Origin: Perca fluviatilis
Taxonomy: Eukaryota > Chordata > Actinopteri > Perciformes > Percidae
Length of the DNA: 64,000 nt
Assembly (NCBI RefSeq): GCF_010015445.1
Contig: NC_053119.1
Span: 21,413,050-21,477,049 of the forward strand
Reading direction: 5' to 3'
The first letter of the stretch is position 1; every line of letters begins with the position of its first letter. The notes under the pieces were generated by a model, which was not told the DNA's origin, made no database searches, and worked only from the letters and a program-made list of their open reading frames with translations. The position numbers and the translations under genes are program-made. This document shows, one piece after another, positions 35,272-46,340 of this stretch.

Positions 35272-35900
35272 CAGTGCAGTCAGAAAGTATTTGGGAATTG
35301 ATGCAGTTTCCATTTGACTCGACTCCAACACATTGGATTTAAAATGAAAACGTGACTGAGGTTAAAGTGCTGACACTCGCATGTGGCCTATTGGATATAG
35401 AGAAGGACGCATAGCCCTTTTTAAAGCCCCAGTTTAAGCATGAGTATTATGGCCAAACTCTTGTCCACCTGACCTCAGGCCAACAGATCATGTGTTTCAC
35501 TTGCTCAAGACCAGACTGAAAGCAAAAATCCCTGAAACAAGCAAGAAGTGCAGATGGCTGCAGTACAGGCCTGGCAGAGCAAAACCTGGGAAAATGCCAA
35601 CACTGTGGTGATGCCAATGGGTCATAGAATCCAACCAGTCTTTTTCTGCAAATGATTTGCAAACAAATATTAAATGTTATGAGAAAGGTTCAAATTAAAA
35701 AATACATATGGTCCCCGTTTCAAGTCCAGCTGGGGATATTTGTTTGTTGCTTGCCATTCTCCTTTTCTCTCCCCCTCATTTCCCATCAAATCTCTAATAA
35801 AGTAAAATAAAAATGGTTAAAGTGCTTAGTGTCAGCACTTTAACCTCAGAGTTATTGTTTAATTTTAAATCCAATGTACCGAAGTACAGAGACAATCAAA
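35272..35900 (+). mobile_element. MITE with long inverted arms, probably Tc1-derived
   Basis: The left arm starts CAGTGCAGTCAGAAAGTATT and continues ACATTGGATTTAAAATG and GAGGTTAAAGTGCTGACACT (to about 35370). The right arm, inverted, carries AGTGTCAGCACTTTAACCTC and TTTTAAATCCAATGTAC (35828-35880). The outermost right end is decayed. No transposase. A SINE-like fragment is nested inside. Confidence 0.6.
35705..35822 (+). mobile_element. SINE 3' fragment nested in the MITE
   Basis: TTTCAAGTCCAGCTGGGGAT, then a pyrimidine-rich stretch and a tail TCTCTAATAAAGTAAAATAA. It resembles the 3' half of the tRNA-derived SINEs at 16886 and 24831. Confidence 0.45.
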
Positions 35901-36784
35901 TTTGCATCTGTCATAATACACACACAAACTACTTGTGCCATGTAGTTAGTTTTGAATAACGTGAGTTGCCAAGTTAAAACACTAAGGACTGGATTGTGAG
36001 TCACTGACTCTCACAAATAACCTCCTTTCCATAAACCCCAGCGTACATGAACAGTGTCGGTAGTGAAGCAGCATTGTTCTCGATGGTTAGAAAGAAGTGA
36101 TATTACACAGCAGCCGTTCTGAGATCATACAAGTTGCAGATAAGTAAAGGTGTTGGCCCCTGGTTTGCTCCAAGCACACTTAGTTGCAGATGAACGTGTC
36201 AAGATATTTCTTAGGTATCTCTTTGATACAAGTGTGTGAGAAATGGGTTGTGTGTGGATGTTATTGAGTAGATGTGTGTTTTTCAGTGTCTCTCTGGCCA
36301 TATGAGAGGCAGAGACAGGGAGGTGCTGGGAGACAAAGCTAAAGTGTCAGAAAAAAAAGACATGAATAAACAAATGGATGAATAGATGAATACAAAGACA
36401 GTGAGGAAGAGAAAGAGCCTGAGTGATGTGAAAGAGGTTGCTGAGGCCCCTCCTGAGGGGGTTATGCTCTCCTTCTCCATCTTCCAGGACTTCATGCACA
36501 GCTGACTCACAAACTGCTCAGCAGACAGCCCGGAGAGTCTGAGGAGACCCCTTTCTATAACTGGCTCTGCATATCAATCTTTATTTTTATTTTTAACTCC
36601 TTTCATCGTCATTCACCTGCACAACCTTCCTCCAGGCCTCGTTCTACCTTCACTGCCCTCTCTATGCAATTATCTGGTCCAGCCTCAGAGATTTTTCTTA
36701 TTCGCACTGCTAAATGCATCTATACTCAATCCACTATATTCATTCTGTTATTCATTGTGACAAGTTGATTAATCTAGTAAGCCA
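35901..36784. other. Noncoding sequence, no gene seen
   Basis: Nothing recognisable beyond short open frames. Confidence 0.45.
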
Positions 36785-36962
36785 GCAGCCAGTTAACTTA
36801 GCTTAGCATAAGGAGGGGACACAGAGGGGGTTAAACAGCTAGCCTGGCTTTGCCCAATGTTGTGGTTTATCAGGGAGTTATATGCTGAAACTATTTCTTG
36901 GACAGAGCCAGGCTAGCTGTTTCCCTTGCTTACAGTCTTTATGCTAAGCTAAGCTAATTGTT
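36785..36962 (+). repeat. Inverted-repeat dispersed element (TTAGCTTAGCATAA ends)
   Basis: CCAGTTAACTTAGCTTAGCA near 36789 is inverted as TGCTAAGCTAAGCTAATTG at the right end. Inside, AAACAGCTAGCCTGGCT is inverted as AGCCAGGCTAGCTGTTT. The whole piece can fold as a hairpin and matches a common percomorph repeat. Confidence 0.7.
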
Positions 36963-38022
36963 TAATGGCCCTAGCTCCATATTTAGTGGTAGTGGTATCA
37001 GTCTTTTCATCAAAATGCTCTGATCGTCAGTGATGGAAACGTGACACCCGGTAACATCTCGGCCACAAATTCCGTCAATGTTGGCCCCAGCAGCGCTCGG
37101 ACATCGTCCCAAATTAGCTACCTACCTTAACATCGTCACTAGGCTTCATGCAGCTTTCTACTGTTTACTAACCCTGTTTTCCGGCGTGTTTGTGACATCA
37201 AACAAGAAACTCTAGAAAAAAATAAACAGAGAGAGATAATCGTGTACTGGCAATGGGAAAGGAGTCTATCCCCTATTTTTAGCAGGTTTACCCTCATTTA
37301 AAAAACCTGCACACACACGTTAATTTTGGTGGGAAAAGCCAATAAGCTTATTTTCCCACGTGTTCCACTACTCCTTTAACAGTGATCCAAGAATCTTGAT
37401 TTCTCACTTGAGCTAAAGAAATAAATTAGGCCTATGTTCAGACAGAAAACTTCACTGGACGGATGTTTTTTTGAAGTAAGAAAATAGAGTATGTAGTCAT
37501 GTTTTTATTCTTTATATATGCAGAGCGATAGGAGAAGAGAAAATAGAACCCAAGTTATATTTGCCCTATATATGGTTCCAAACCCTAACCAGTTAACTAC
37601 CTTAGAGCTCATGTTCTTCTTTTTAGCACGCTTTATTTGTCTGTACTAAATTTTCTATTCCAGAGTACAGAATTATTGACTGCTTGATTACTGTCTTTTT
37701 GTTTCATCTTTTTTATTTGTTATGCCTCTGAATCTTTCACGTTGTGGATGAATTCTGAGTATCGTCATGGCTTCAGGACCGAGAAGATTGTTCTCACACG
37801 GTCACACGCTGGGGGGATCTATCTGTTTGGATGGTGCCTCTACGAAACCAAATGATTAATGTGGCTGTTAGGCGTGGGTCCTGGTCCAAGGCCAAGTCTA
37901 TCCACTCATCAATATAAACAGCCTGCTCTCCGGTGGCTGTGATGGAATACAAATGGGAGAATTTAGATGTAACCCCTTGCTCACCTGCATCTCGGCCAAT
38001 TCTAATGAGAAATCTCTCTACC
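36963..38022. other. Noncoding sequence; part related to a repeat at 41.8 kb
   Basis: Mostly unrecognised. The stretch near 37745-37797 (ATGGCTTCAGGACCGAGAAG, ATTGTTCTCA) is related to 41880-41912, so it is a fragment of the same dispersed family. Confidence 0.45.
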
Positions 38023-38025
38023 TGC

Positions 38026-38048
38026 TGAGAGAGAGAGAGAGAAGAGAT

Positions 38049-38101
<53 letters not shown>
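38026..38101 (+). repeat. (GA)n microsatellite
   Basis: GA units with a few AGAT or GAGG interruptions, giving an 80-base polypurine strand. Confidence 0.95.
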
Positions 38102-38103
<2 letters not shown>

Positions 38104-41100
38104 AAGAAAAGATGAATATAAACTGTGAGAGCACACTGAAATAACAAGCTATACACAGATTTTTGATTTCTACTGCTTGGTAAATTACTTCAAGCCTTGA
38201 CCAATATTTAATTTTTCACTTGTGTCACATATTAATGAATTAAATTTTCCACACTATTGGATTTTGAATTATTTTGTTAAAATAAAATAAATTTAACATG
38301 ACTCAAATTGTGCATTCTTATGCATTCATTAATTTCTTAACATTTTATTAAAACCTTAATCCAGTATAAAATCCATTTCTTAAATCCATTTTTTAAATTT
38401 TTTATTTAATTGTTTAATGTTTAGGCTATATTTAGGTGACCATAAAATGCATTTAATCATTCGTCATGTGTAGACAGCTGAGGGTGAGGTGGTTCCAGCA
38501 GAGATACTGTACCATTATCTGTTATGGCAGTAATTCATTTGTCTGTCATGTTTGACCCTGAGGGCACAAACACACTGAAACACTTCCCTGGAGGCGAGTC
38601 ACACACGTCTTGTCCTGCTGCTCGACCTCCCAGTGCCGACCTTTTTCTATACACGCACCGAGCAATAGAAAAACCTCCACTACAGCCTCAACCAGCCATT
38701 ATCCAACACTGAGCAGATACTTCTCCTGCATTAGTGACCAGTCTCTCATCCCGTCAAACACAGACACAGGACAGACGCTGTTAGCGGAAGCCAGGTGGAC
38801 TGTTAGTGTTAAACAGGAGCAATGTTTCCTCCGGAATCACCATTTGACAAATGAGGGCTGATGGAGCAGTTCTTGCCGTGGCCGGACGATCTGTAAGGAT
38901 GGAGCACAGTTTGTCTGAGCTTCGACACCCTCTGGGCCAAACACCAAACCCACTCGAAACCCACTCAAACTCTCCACATGATGGATGTAAAAGGGAAAAT
39001 CTCTAAGCTATAACACCAATAAACTTTTAGGCCTTTCATTTTTTTTTTTTTTTTTTTTTTAAGTTTTGACTCTCTGGTGGGACTTCCTTTTGACAAAGCT
39101 AAGTCCTTCATTAGTATCATTAATACTTATAAGCCAACATTTCAGTCATCCAGACCAATGAGACAGATAGGAACATGTTCACACTAAGCCTTGGTGAAGC
39201 GCAATCAGTCAGTCACTACCGGGGGCTTTCTGTTGTATTCTTTAATCTTTGAAATTCTCTTTAATTTCACAAAAAACTGCTTCACATAAAATGGGGTCAT
39301 CCAATTACTTAAGCAAAAATACCATTCGCTTAAGGGAGATGTTATCTCTCTCTCCCTATTATTTCATTTTTGGTAAAATATCACAAGTTTCTCTTCCTCA
39401 GAACTTAATTAGATCAAATCCCATCAAAAGTTTTTGGATGGGGACGATTTAAAAATAAAAATTCACAACGCCACTCTTCCGTTCAAATACAGTCTGTGGA
39501 GTTTACTCAGGGATATCTTTGATGAATTGTTCGCTTCCCCTGAGTTGTTTGTTGAGTTTAGCATATGAAAACCTGACTCCTGAAATAGAGTGGCCATAGC
39601 TCAAGCCAGTGTAATCAAAGCTCATTCAGACTTGGCTGAAAGAGTGTGTTTGGATCAGTGCAGCTGGCACACACATTATTTTCACATTAAGCAGCATTTC
39701 TGCATGTTTTATTTTGGTGTCTCTTGTGGATTATATTCTGTGTGATTCCATTTTCATACACTTACAGGTTGGAGAAATGCTGTGTGTCTAGTTATAGCTT
39801 CTGCATTAATAGAAACAAGTGGTGGAAATATGTCTAATATTTAATCAAAACCAAAAGGGTCACTTTAAGTCGATTTATCAATTAGTGCATCGATAGACTT
39901 TTAATAACCAATGGTTTTGATGATACAAAAAATATAAAATGTCTTGGTTCCAGCTTCACAAATGTGTGTTGCTGTTAATTTCGTTAATAACCTTGTTTCC
40001 ACAACAGTAACGACAGCATCCTCTTCTGCCCCCAAAACATCTCCTCTTTAGATGTTTATCTGCTTTACCTGTTGCACTAATATGCAGGATCTTTCAGTGA
40101 TGTTATGTCTCATTTAATAATAAAAAAATACAGATTATTCAATAAAGAAAAACAATCCTTAGTTGATTTATTGTGTGAAAGCTTAAGCTTAGATCCTTTG
40201 ATAAGTCTTGATGAGAACAATGTTTTCAGAACTTGTGTAGCATTTTAGAAGGGTTAACTCCTGATTGTATCTTTCATTAAAAAAAAGGCCATGATTTGAT
40301 TTTCTCACATTTTGAAAAGACTATTGTTTGTGTCCTCTATGTCTGAAATTGGATGGTGAGTCCTTTTAGAGAGCAGCGAAGGGGAAATGATTTGTATTCA
40401 CCTGCCGTATCTGAATGGAGCTGAGGAGGGGCTGAGAGGGGGAGAGAGAGGGGGCAACTAAATAGGGCTTCCTTTATGTGATAATGGATTGCTCTGACAT
40501 TCGCACACATTGTGTTGTGGTGTGTCTATCAGTCAATACTTACTAACTCGTGGGATGAATGGCAAATTTTAAACGCTTAATTAGATGCCATTAAAGAACT
40601 GTCTTGTAGTGACACAACAGGTAAAAGAGTTATGTGTTGGATGTCTCTTTCACGTCTGAATAAACTGCACTAACACATGCAACATATGTGTCTTGTCATC
40701 ACCCTGTCCTGCAAATAAATCCTTTTTGTCAATTTCTTTCTTTCTTTTTTTTTTTTATGGAACTGCACTCTCTTTTATTTGCCTGGCTGGGCAACTGGAT
40801 TCTTCTGTCAGCTGCACAAAAGAGACAAAGTGGGACTGGGGACGGGCGGTAATGAGCAACTCCTCTTACAGTGTTACATATAGACCGGGCTCGGTGTGGG
40901 GAAGCCTTCTGGAGACAATGGTGAGTTTTGAGAGGTCTGGAGCCCTCTGAAGCTCCTCTTTGATTGAGTTTCCTGGCACTGGGCTCCAGTGTTGGGGCCG
41001 ATTGTGGAGTGGAAGCTGTGGGTTTAGGGAGGGGGTGAGGACCCTCCTCTGTGCTGACCTTTCACAGACACAGGTGAAGTGGAAGGGGCTTGCGGAGGAG

Positions 41101-41184
41101 GAGGAGGAGGAGGAGGAGGAGGAGGAGGAGGGGGGGAGATGCAGGAGAGGCCTATTGTGGCGCTCTGTGAATGTAGAGGTGGCA
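38102..41184. other. Noncoding sequence, no supported gene
   Basis: AT-rich, with a T-run at 39039-39060 and a possible decayed copy of the 29358-type repeat at about 39860-39975 (GTCGATTTATCAATTAGTGC). A (GGA)n run lies at 41094-41132. No coding exons recognised. Confidence 0.45.
41094..41132 (+). repeat. (GGA)n triplet repeat
   Basis: About twelve GGA units followed by a G-run. It creates a spurious poly-Glu frame on the plus strand and poly-Ser on the minus strand. Confidence 0.9.
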
Positions 41185-41345
41185 CTCAATAACACTAGAC
41201 CTCGCTGCCTCTGTCCACCTGCCGAGGATTTTCTCACCACTACTTTATCACTGGCAAATGACATGTTCTGGTAACAGATTGTCCGGCACACAGTCAGTCT
41301 TCAGGCTTTGTTATCTGAAATTATCGGTAGATTTTTAGCTAGACC
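41185..41345 (+). repeat. Dispersed fish repeat, truncated copy
   Basis: CACTCAATAACACTAGACCT, CTCTGTCCACCTGC, GGCAAATGACATGTTCTGGT and CACACAGTCAGTCTTCAGGC recur in the same order at 41905-42060. This is a duplicate copy about 730 bp away. Confidence 0.75.
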
Positions 41346-41379
41346 ACTGCTAGCACAATTTGCTCTTTTTTTTTAGCCA

Positions 41380-41715
41380 TGCGGCATGGTTCTCGGGATG
41401 GCAACGTCTGTCGACGTTGGTGGTTGGTCCACCACTTTGGTACAGACTGAAATATTTCAACAAATATTTGATGGATTGCTATGGAATTCGGTAGAGATAT
41501 CCACGATGCCCAGATTATAAATCCATAAAACTGACTTTTCCTGTTGCACCACCATGAGGTTGACATTTGTGGTTTTAATTAAAGTGTCTAACATGTCGAA
41601 CTAAGGTGGCGCTCATGTTATATGCATTATACCTGCATAACATAAGCATGTTAGCGTTGTCATTGTGAGCATGTTAACATGCTGATCTACAGGCAGCTGC
41701 GAGTATGGCTGTATC
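41380..41715 (+). repeat. Dispersed fish repeat (GGTTGGTCCACC-type), third copy
   Basis: GGTGGTTGGTCCACCACTTT, AGACTGAAATATTTCAACAA, CACCATGAGGTTGACATTTG and TTAGCGTTGTCATTGTGAGC are in the order expected of the family. It lies between the two copies of the 41185-type repeat. Confidence 0.7.
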
Positions 41716-41749
41716 CTGTTTTAGCATAGCAGATGTCTATACATTCTTA

Positions 41750-42075
41750 TAGACAGGTACCTTTTTTAAAGACTACATTATTACAATGTATTTTCTTTTA
41801 TCTATTTATTCGAAATGCCGCTGAGTCCATTTTTGTGGATGAATTCCAGCATGCTGTTTAGTCTGATTTTGAGTTCCGACATGGCCTCGGGGCAGAGAAG
41901 ATTGTCCTCAATAAGACTAGCTCTAGAACCTGCCTCTGTCCACCTGCTACTTCTCTCACTGGCAAATTACATGTTCTGGTACCACACAGGGGTAAGGGAT
42001 TGTTCTAGCCCACAGTCAGTGTTCATGCTTTGTTATCTGATGTTGTCGGCAGATTTTGCTAGCTGAATGGTACCA
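41750..42075 (+). repeat. Dispersed fish repeat, longer copy of the 41185 family
   Basis: Starts near ACAATGTATTTTCTTTTATC and includes GAGTTCCGACATGGCCTCGG and GGCAAATTACATGTTCTGGT, ending GTCGGCAGATTTTGCTAGCT. It shares its 5' part with a fragment near 37745. Confidence 0.65.
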
Positions 42076-45000
42076 TACAAAGGGTAGATGGCTCTAAATG
42101 ACTCATTGCTGCCTGCCTGCCTGCCTGCACTGTATCAGCACAATTCAAATTCCACCAGAACAGTGTTTATTATACAGTAGCGCTTTTCCAGAAAGGCCTG
42201 GTTGCATTAACTGTTGACTCTGAGCAATCATACATGGAAACTGTTTCTCTCTGTTACCCTGGCTGACATTGCCCACAGGAGTTTATTTGCTGCAAAAACT
42301 CACGCCTGCCAGTTTTGTGTGTGTCTGTGCTGGGCATTTCCTCCACTGCCTGTCTCACTCACTCTTTTTGTTGCGCCCCTAAGCTTAAAGTAAACTCCAC
42401 ATATTGGCCCCATCGCGAGAGACCCTTCACATGTGGAGTAAGCCATCCGGTGCGGACATGGTGGCAAACTGAGATTCTAATCATACCTCTTTTGTTGAGC
42501 TCAGAGGAGGTTGAGACTTTTTTTTTTTTGGGCGGGGGGGGGGGCAGAGCAGATGCCAAGCGTACAGTTTCTCTCCAAGGTTACTTATGAGATAACAAAT
42601 AGGTCTGAGCCTCTTTGTCCATTTTCCCCCTATATGTCTGTGTTTGATGAGAGAGTTGACATCTTTTTGTCAGCATGGAGATCTGAGAACAGGAGGGGAT
42701 TGCCACGGATACAGAGTGCCCCTTTGGAGTGCAGTTTGGAGTGGCTCTGCTCTGCTGAAAGCTGTATGGAGTGTCCCTATATTTAGCTATAAAACATTTC
42801 CCTGCATTTGCCGAACTCTGAGTCTTATGGATTATATTGTATAACCATAACAAGTATGTGTCTCTCATTCCACGTTTGCATGGGTGTTTCTGTCTGCTGT
42901 CTCAAAGGATTTTCTTGTTTTCCCACAGCAGATTGGTTTTATGTTGATTACTTTCTCAAAGCTGTTATGTTTCTGTAGCTAAAGTGTGTTTTGTGATGTA
43001 TGTTGAGGATTTTGAGAGTCCTTTTAGCTATTCAGGAAGCCAGTCGGCATGCATTCCTCCCACTCTCCTGCATTTGCTCATGATAATGAACCTCTGCTCA
43101 GCATATGAATGGCCTCACCCATAACACACTCCTGTGGCAGGCCAAGCGTTCTCAAGCTCCATCTTGAATGTCTGACTTCCTTCCTTGACCCATAGACTCT
43201 GTGAACACACACAAACAAGGAGGATGCAAATGGATGTAAGCAAGTATGAATTTGCATACAAAAATACATGAGCAGGACTGCTTGGCGATATTGGAACATC
43301 CTCTTTTAAGGAGTAATTACAGTGTGGGGATCAGCTATCAAATAAAGGTCAAGTTCAGATCCACAGTTGCTCATTCAGCCTTGTTCTGCTTCCCCTCCTG
43401 ATCTCATTTTAATGAATGCTTTTTATAAGTGCCTCCACTCGCTTAATTCTCCAGTAATGAGCTACTGTACAAGTCTGGTGTCAGACAAGCATACAAATGC
43501 ACTTTGGGGACTTAACTTTTGCCACCTTGCTGCCATTTCTACTTTATTAGCCAATAATTTATAGCTTTTGCTACATTGTGAGGCGTTGAAAAGATTGAAA
43601 GCTCTCCAATTTGCCTCCAGCAATTATCCTAAGGAGAAAAAGAGGGCCTCATAAACCCATCCAATCACGAGAAGGCTCTCAAAGGAAGTGCTGGTATTAA
43701 TGTGAGGATGTGACTCACCAGCTATATGTCATAGAAGCTGCTCTGTAGTGATAAGATGAAAGCAAAACGCCCTTCGGTTCCATTCAGGTTGAACAGGCAG
43801 GGATTTCCTCCTTCACACAGAGGTCCCATCTAGTGGCGCTGCTTCCATCTGCATGCTAAAGAGGAGTTCCCTCGCAGAAGCGCCGGCGCCAGCAGTGATT
43901 AGCATTTGGGCAGAAGGGACAGAGAGCAAATCTCGAAAGGTTTTTTGCATGTACATGGAGGAAACTTAGTGAATGCCAATGTGCGGTGCTCTGTGAAAGG
44001 GGGAGGACCAAACAAACTGGCAGACACGTTGCATTAGTAGCAAATGTCCATTAGCATTAGGTGTTGTGGAAGATTGATAACTTGGAGAGAAGTATTAAAA
44101 ACAAGATTTATTTAAGGGGCTGCTCCAAAGATGTCATATGGCACTACCATCAAGTTTACTGAGAGTAAACTTAATAAACTAAATAATACCTGACTTTTAC
44201 TTCCTAATAGGGATCAAGGTAGAAAAACACCAGAGCCTACACTTCCCATAATGCCACCTGATTGTTTTTGCCTGGTAAATGCCCATGTTTTTAACTCCCC
44301 ACTGCCATTTTTAAAAAATTGCAAAATTGACCAAATGCCCGTTTACACATTATAGATGGAGGTTTATTTGGAAATGTACAAATAATGTATCAAAACCAGT
44401 TTTAGCTTCAGTATTCATCCAACAAGAGAGAAAGGAGGATATATTTACAGTGGAGCAGATGAATTAAAGATCCTCACTTTATTGTCTGGCATTGTACAGT
44501 GCAGATGAAAGGGCCGCAGCGTGTTTTTTGAGCTGTGGGGTCTCCCTGAACAACAGGACCCCAATTCATATGTTAACCACACCAATTATTTGCATACGGT
44601 CCTCCAATTATAAAAGCTAATGAGAAGATTATGGAAAACGCACGCTGAAGCCAGCCTGTGGAATTTCCATTGTGATCCTGTAGCTGCAGATACAAGGCCT
44701 GTGAAAGGTATTAGTCAAAGCCACAGAACATTCAACCTCATACATCATATCTATAAATCATGTCAGTGCATTAGCTGTGAATCTGTAGCTCATTGAAGCA
44801 CAGCAATTAAAGACTGTAAAAAAATTATAATGTTCCTTTTAAGATTTGTTTAAAAGGACTTAAAAAGGACTATTTAGCAGAGTGATAACTTTATATTCCA
44901 ATCCAATATGATTGTGACTTTCCAAACTTTGGTAACCAAATAAAAGGACTGTCTCATTATCTCCTACATCAAGGCTTTTCAAGCAACCTCCGACTCCCCC

Positions 45001-45640
45001 ATAGATGTTTAATGGCACAGAGAAATGGGCAGGCAGCCCTGGGCGTGAATACCATGCAGTAACATCCTGCTGCAGCGGGAGCACTCGGCCTGCCAGCCTC
45101 AGAAAAATAAACTCTTCCAACCGTATCCGTTTTCTCATCACCACCTTCCTAAGTGCGGAGACATTCTCATCATTATACCCCCACATTCAGCCGTCTGTAG
45201 GGGATCCCTGCTGCTCCATTAAGGCCATACCGAGGATCACAAACCCGATTCCATGAGCCATCAATAGCACTGATTATAGGAGTTAATTAGGGTGCTTGCT
45301 TGGCATGAGACAACGGCTTTTCTTTCATCATAGATGTTAATACTGTACAGTACTGATGCAACAAAAGTGATTTTGTCAGTCTTGCAGTATTGCATCACTA
45401 TTGTTTGGCACAGACAATGACAATAACTTTGCTATTGGTTAGCATAAAGCATATGGAGTAGAAATGATCTGTTGCTGGGTAGGGAAATTCAATTGGGCTT
45501 TTCCCCCTGCTGACTGCTATTCATTTACACCGTGGTGTGCTTCAATTCTCAGTGCTTGTGCCCCTGTCAGCTCCATCTGTGTGCTCAGACATGTCCTGAC
45601 CCTCAAGTTCTGCAGCCAGCGCGCATGCATATGTCTTTGC

Positions 45641-45643
<3 letters not shown>
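42076..45643. other. Noncoding sequence, possibly containing conserved regulatory DNA
   Basis: No coding exons. The stretch 44440-44810 looks information-rich: no simple repeats, many homeodomain-type ATTA/TAAT cores (AATTATTTGCATA, TCCAATTATAAAAGCTAATG) and balanced composition. That impression is subjective and needs alignment to other fish. Short G-run at 42534-42545. Confidence 0.35.

Positions 45644-45699
<56 letters not shown>
45644..45699 (+). repeat. (TG)n microsatellite
   Basis: About 28 TG units, pure, ending in TGCGTGC. Confidence 0.95.
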
Positions 45700-45703
<4 letters not shown>

Positions 45704-46069
45704 CATCGCTGTAATGTTCTACATCTCTGACATGTGCACAAAACCAATTAGTTTTGGGATGGTGAAGTAGCTGGCCATGGGAAAATGACAATGGGGTAAT
45801 TGAAGAGGCTGGCTGAATGAGAGGCCAGACAGCTCAATGCAGCTTTTACACAAGTGCTGAGTGTTTTCTCCACAGACAAAATGAACAGAGAGAAAAGCAG
45901 GTCCTGAGTGAAGGTGGTCTTATGTAGTTGTAAACAGTAATTACCATTAGAGCCTTTCATTTTGCTGACATTGATTTTTGCTGAAGAAACACAACTACTT
46001 TGGTTGTGTAGTGCAATTTAAAGGTCCTTAACAATGTTTTAGTTAATTTAATTTAAATAAAATTTAACT

Positions 46070-46340
46070 TACATCACAGCTTACCATTTTGCAAACCCTG
46101 TTGTTGTTTCAGGTAGTTTTTCCAACCATTCCAGGCAGCCATTGACTTCCACCACCAAACACCTGTTTGCAACTCGCTGGTGAATGTAGTGGAGCATTTA
46201 GCAGCTAAAGAGCCAGATAATTCCCTCAGGAGTTGGTGGAGACCAAAAAAAGAGCTTAAAGATGAGTGAATAGTGAACCTTCATCCGATGGCCAGAAAAA
46301 CGACTTCAAATGTTTGATAATGTTGCTCTCTGTGAGTGTT
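46070..46340 (+). repeat. Dispersed fish repeat
   Basis: ACACCTGTTTGCAACTCGCT, GGAGCATTTAGCAGCTAAAG and AGGAGTTGGTGGAGACCAAA are phrases I recognise from a common percomorph interspersed repeat of unknown class. Confidence 0.5.

Noticed and set aside
37794..38156. 120-codon minus-strand frame with some protein-like character
   Set aside because: About 20 codons come from the (GA)n repeat, no domain is recognisable and part of the region belongs to a dispersed repeat. Not supported as a gene.
40866..41291. Poly-Ser / poly-Glu containing frames
   Set aside because: Created by the (GGA)n repeat and a dispersed repeat; no domain or splice structure.
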